Of a DNA stretch of 64,000 nt, positions 62,067 to 64,000 are shown in pieces. A program made the translations under genes and the position numbers. The stretch is from Tunturibacter empetritectus (lineage in GTDB: Bacteria; Acidobacteriota; Terriglobia; Terriglobales; Acidobacteriaceae): contig NZ_CP132932.1 of assembly GCF_040358985.1 (NCBI RefSeq), positions 248,001 through 312,000 of the forward strand, in the 5' to 3' direction. The notes beneath the pieces are model-generated. The model saw nothing but the letters and a program-made list of their open reading frames with translations. It did no database searches and was not told where the DNA came from. Position 1 is the first letter of the stretch. Each line of letters starts with the position of its first letter.

Positions 62067-63392
62067 ATGCCAACTCCACAAACACAGAAGCACTCTCATC
62101 CCTTCCGAGCGCCGTGGTATCTCTTCTGGGCCGGCCTCCTTCTCCGCGTTCTCTACATCACCCTCGCCCACACCTACCGCATCCGCCCCTCCGAGGATCA
62201 CCTGCAGTTTGGGTGGGAGATGGGCCGCATCGCCCGGGCACTCTCCACCGGCTTTGGATACGCCGACCCATTCACAGGCCACTCCGGCCCCACCGCCTGG
62301 GTGCCGCCGCTCTACCCTCTGCTCCTTGCCGGTGTCTTCAAACTCTTCGGCGTCTACACCGCGAAATCCACCTGGGTCATCCTCACCATCAACAGCATCT
62401 TCTCCGCAGCAACAGCTCTCCTCATATTCGAGATCGCCGCAAGGTGCTTTCAACCCACCGGACGAGCCCGCAAGATCGCCCTCTGGTCAGCCTGGCTATG
62501 GGCGCTCTACCCCGCCGCCTTGCAATACGCCGTCCACTGGGTCTGGGACATGGCCCTCACCGCCTTCCTCTTCTCCGCCGTCATCGTGATCGCCCTGCGT
62601 GTTCGCAGCATCGGAGAAGAACCTCCAGCACCCAATCCTCAAACCACCCTCCGCTGGTGCCTCTTCGGACTCCTCTGGGGCATGATCGCCCTGCTCAACT
62701 CAACGATCCTTCTCTTCCTCCCCGTCTGCGGCATCTGGATGCTCCTCGGAGGAGCAAAGCCAAAACCCGCCCTCGGCCCCGCAATCAGCAAAGCCATCCT
62801 CTCGGCAATCATCTTTCTCGCCTGTCTCGCACCGTGGATGCTGCGCAACGAGAGAGTCTTTCACGCATTCATCCCCATTCGCGGCAACCTCGGCGCAGAG
62901 CTGCACGACTCCGTTCTCGACTCCTACAATGGCTTCACCGTCGGCACAAGAGTGCCCGTCTGTGACGTATGCCCGGAGTACCTCAGATACAAAACCATGG
63001 GAGAGTACGCCTACGTCCAGCACGAAGGCAAACTCGCACGCGAACATATCCGCACCCACAAAATGCGATTCTTCGAACTCGCTCTCAAGCGCTTCTACTT
63101 CTACTGGATCAGCGTTCCCAAGCCGGTCGAAAAAGGAGTCCTCAACGAAGCCTTCCGTGTCCTGAACTACAGCTTCGTCAGCCTCGCCGGACTTCTAGGT
63201 CTCTTTTTAGCGCTCAAGCAGCGCATCCCTGGAGCGATCCTCTTCGCATGGGCTTTCGCACTTCTACCGCTCACCTATTACTTCGTCACCGTCCAGGCTC
63301 GCTTTCGCCACCCGCTCGAACCCCTCATGACCATCCTCACCGTCTACCTCTTCCAGTCCGCCACTCGAGCGTCTCAGCGAGAGCCGACGTAA
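62067..63392 (+). CDS. Multi-pass membrane glycosyltransferase (GT-C/ArnT-like)
   Basis: 441 residues from ATG 62067. About ten hydrophobic segments, starting APWYLFWAGLLLRVLYITLA. The first periplasmic loop has HTYRIRPSEDHLQFGWEMGR and GTP-type GHSGPTAWVPPLYPLLLAGV, where GT-C enzymes carry their acidic catalytic residues. The C-terminus has LPLTYYFVTVQARFRHPLEP. It probably transfers a lipid-linked sugar to an envelope acceptor. It overlaps the convergent GT2 gene by 19 bp. Confidence 0.85.
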   Translation: MPTPQTQKHSHPFRAPWYLFWAGLLLRVLYITLAHTYRIRPSEDHLQFGWEMGRIARALSTGFGYADPFTGHSGPTAWVPPLYPLLLAGVFKLFGVYTAKSTWVILTINSIFSAATALLIFEIAARCFQPTGRARKIALWSAWLWALYPAALQYAVHWVWDMALTAFLFSAVIVIALRVRSIGEEPPAPNPQTTLRWCLFGLLWGMIALLNSTILLFLPVCGIWMLLGGAKPKPALGPAISKAILSAIIFLACLAPWMLRNERVFHAFIPIRGNLGAELHDSVLDSYNGFTVGTRVPVCDVCPEYLRYKTMGEYAYVQHEGKLAREHIRTHKMRFFELALKRFYFYWISVPKPVEKGVLNEAFRVLNYSFVSLAGLLGLFLALKQRIPGAILFAWAFALLPLTYYFVTVQARFRHPLEPLMTILTVYLFQSATRASQREPT

Positions 63393-64000
63393 CGCCCAAT
63401 CTGCCACGCCTTGGCATACTTCCAGCTGATATAAGCCGAATGATAAAGATGGAGCAGCAACCCTTCGCGCCCATCCAGAAAACCCAGCCGAAACCCAAAG
63501 TTCCACACAAACGTCAGCAGCGGAACCCAAACAACGTTCCAGCAGAAAGCCACCCACGAGCGGCTGACCTTCCCCTTTGCCGCAACAATCTTGCCGCCAA
63601 GACTGCTGTAGCGGTTCATATGTTCCAGATAAATATTCAACTCAGGATAACCATGGTGGAGAAAATCGTTCTTCATCATCTCCACCCTCCCCGCAACCTG
63701 CACCGACTCATGCACCGGCCGCTCAGTGAAGCCGGCCGCACCAGCGCTCGCCACACGCCGAAATAAACGCAGCTTGAGATCCGGATAATAGCCTCCATGA
63801 CGCATCCAGCGTCCGAGAAAGACATGCCGCAGTCGAAGCCGATAGCCATCCACAGGTGGGCGCACCTCGGCGTCCCCTTCAAGCATCTGCCCAATCTCCC
63901 TCTGCAACTCCGCCGTCAGCTCTTCATCCGCATCCAGCGAAAGTACCCACGTCCCCACACACTTTTCAATGGCAGAGTTCTTCTGCCTCGCAAATCCCTT
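63374..64000 (-). CDS. GT2 family glycosyltransferase, C-terminal part (start outside window)
   Basis: The frame is open at the right window edge; about 208 residues are seen. It starts within KGFARQKNSAIEKCVGTWVL, the canonical GT-A region, and continues LSLDADEELTAELQREIGQM (the DxD metal site, here DAD). Then RHGGYYPDLKLRLFRR and a C-terminal helical part with LTFVWNFGFRLGFLDGREGL follow. This resembles lipooligosaccharide-type glycosyltransferases of the WaaE/KdtX kind. The visible Met at 63958 is internal. Confidence 0.9.
   Translation of the reverse strand, partial: KGFARQKNSAIEKCVGTWVLSLDADEELTAELQREIGQMLEGDAEVRPPVDGYRLRLRHVFLGRWMRHGGYYPDLKLRLFRRVASAGAAGFTERPVHESVQVAGRVEMMKNDFLHHGYPELNIYLEHMNRYSSLGGKIVAAKGKVSRSWVAFCWNVVWVPLLTFVWNFGFRLGFLDGREGLLLHLYHSAYISWKYAKAWQIGRYVGSR

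Overview
The window is GC-rich chromosomal DNA, densely packed with genes on both strands. It most resembles an acidobacterium of the family Acidobacteriaceae (Terriglobus/Granulicella/Edaphobacter type). This is an inference from codon bias, overall protein flavour, the mix of housekeeping genes with bactofilin, orphan secretin and DUF937-OmpA proteins, and the kind of extragenic repeats present; no rRNA gene lies in the window to settle it.

Layout. 0-5 kb: end of a GH1 glycosidase, a TetR regulator divergent from an ABM-fold monooxygenase with twin operators between them, a secreted protein, an OsmC-like protein and RimO carrying a large insert. 5-17 kb: yacG-pgpA, an IPT/NHL protein, a CHASE3-PAS histidine kinase, a cupin, cinA, plsY-gpsA, two tiny membrane proteins, a PanE-type reductase, a PNPOx-like protein and ftsY. 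Four copies of a hairpin-rich intergenic repeat lie in this part. 17-24 kb: a secreted GH3 glycosidase, a nitroreductase-marR operon with twin operators, and ribD-ribE. 24-30 kb: rho, rpoZ, comM and a lower-GC membrane-protein gene bordered by copies of a second, longer extragenic repeat. 30-40 kb: sdaA, a DUF937-OmpA protein, a thiolase, a complete 22-codon Lys/Ala micro-gene, a coiled-coil membrane protein, thiO, citrate synthase, a secreted repeat-type protein and a His-rich small protein. 40-50 kb: smc with an acidic head insert, a membrane protein, purC-cvpA-fis-like-secretin, and a PAS histidine kinase. 50-57 kb: tRNA-Gly and tRNA-Cys, bactofilin, RidA, a FEN-like exonuclease, and an ECF sigma/anti-sigma operon divergent from a Tat-exported phosphoesterase and a di-heme cytochrome. 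57-64 kb: glpF-glpK-glpD in the opposite orientation, a methyltransferase, a membrane glycosyltransferase and the end of a GT2 glycosyltransferase.

How the genes work together. plsY and gpsA supply the start of phospholipid synthesis and pgpA a later phosphatidylglycerol step; glpFKD takes up and oxidises glycerol. ribD-ribE belong to riboflavin synthesis. The ECF module has near-identical GGAATAAW-N14-GTTWA promoter pairs facing both ways, so the sigma factor probably drives itself and the phosphoesterase-cytochrome pair. The most notable features not explained by ordinary gene content are the two extragenic repeat families (one with covarying hairpins), the 22-codon histone-tail-like transcription unit, the twin ECF promoters, and the lineage-type insertions in RimO, SMC and RibD.
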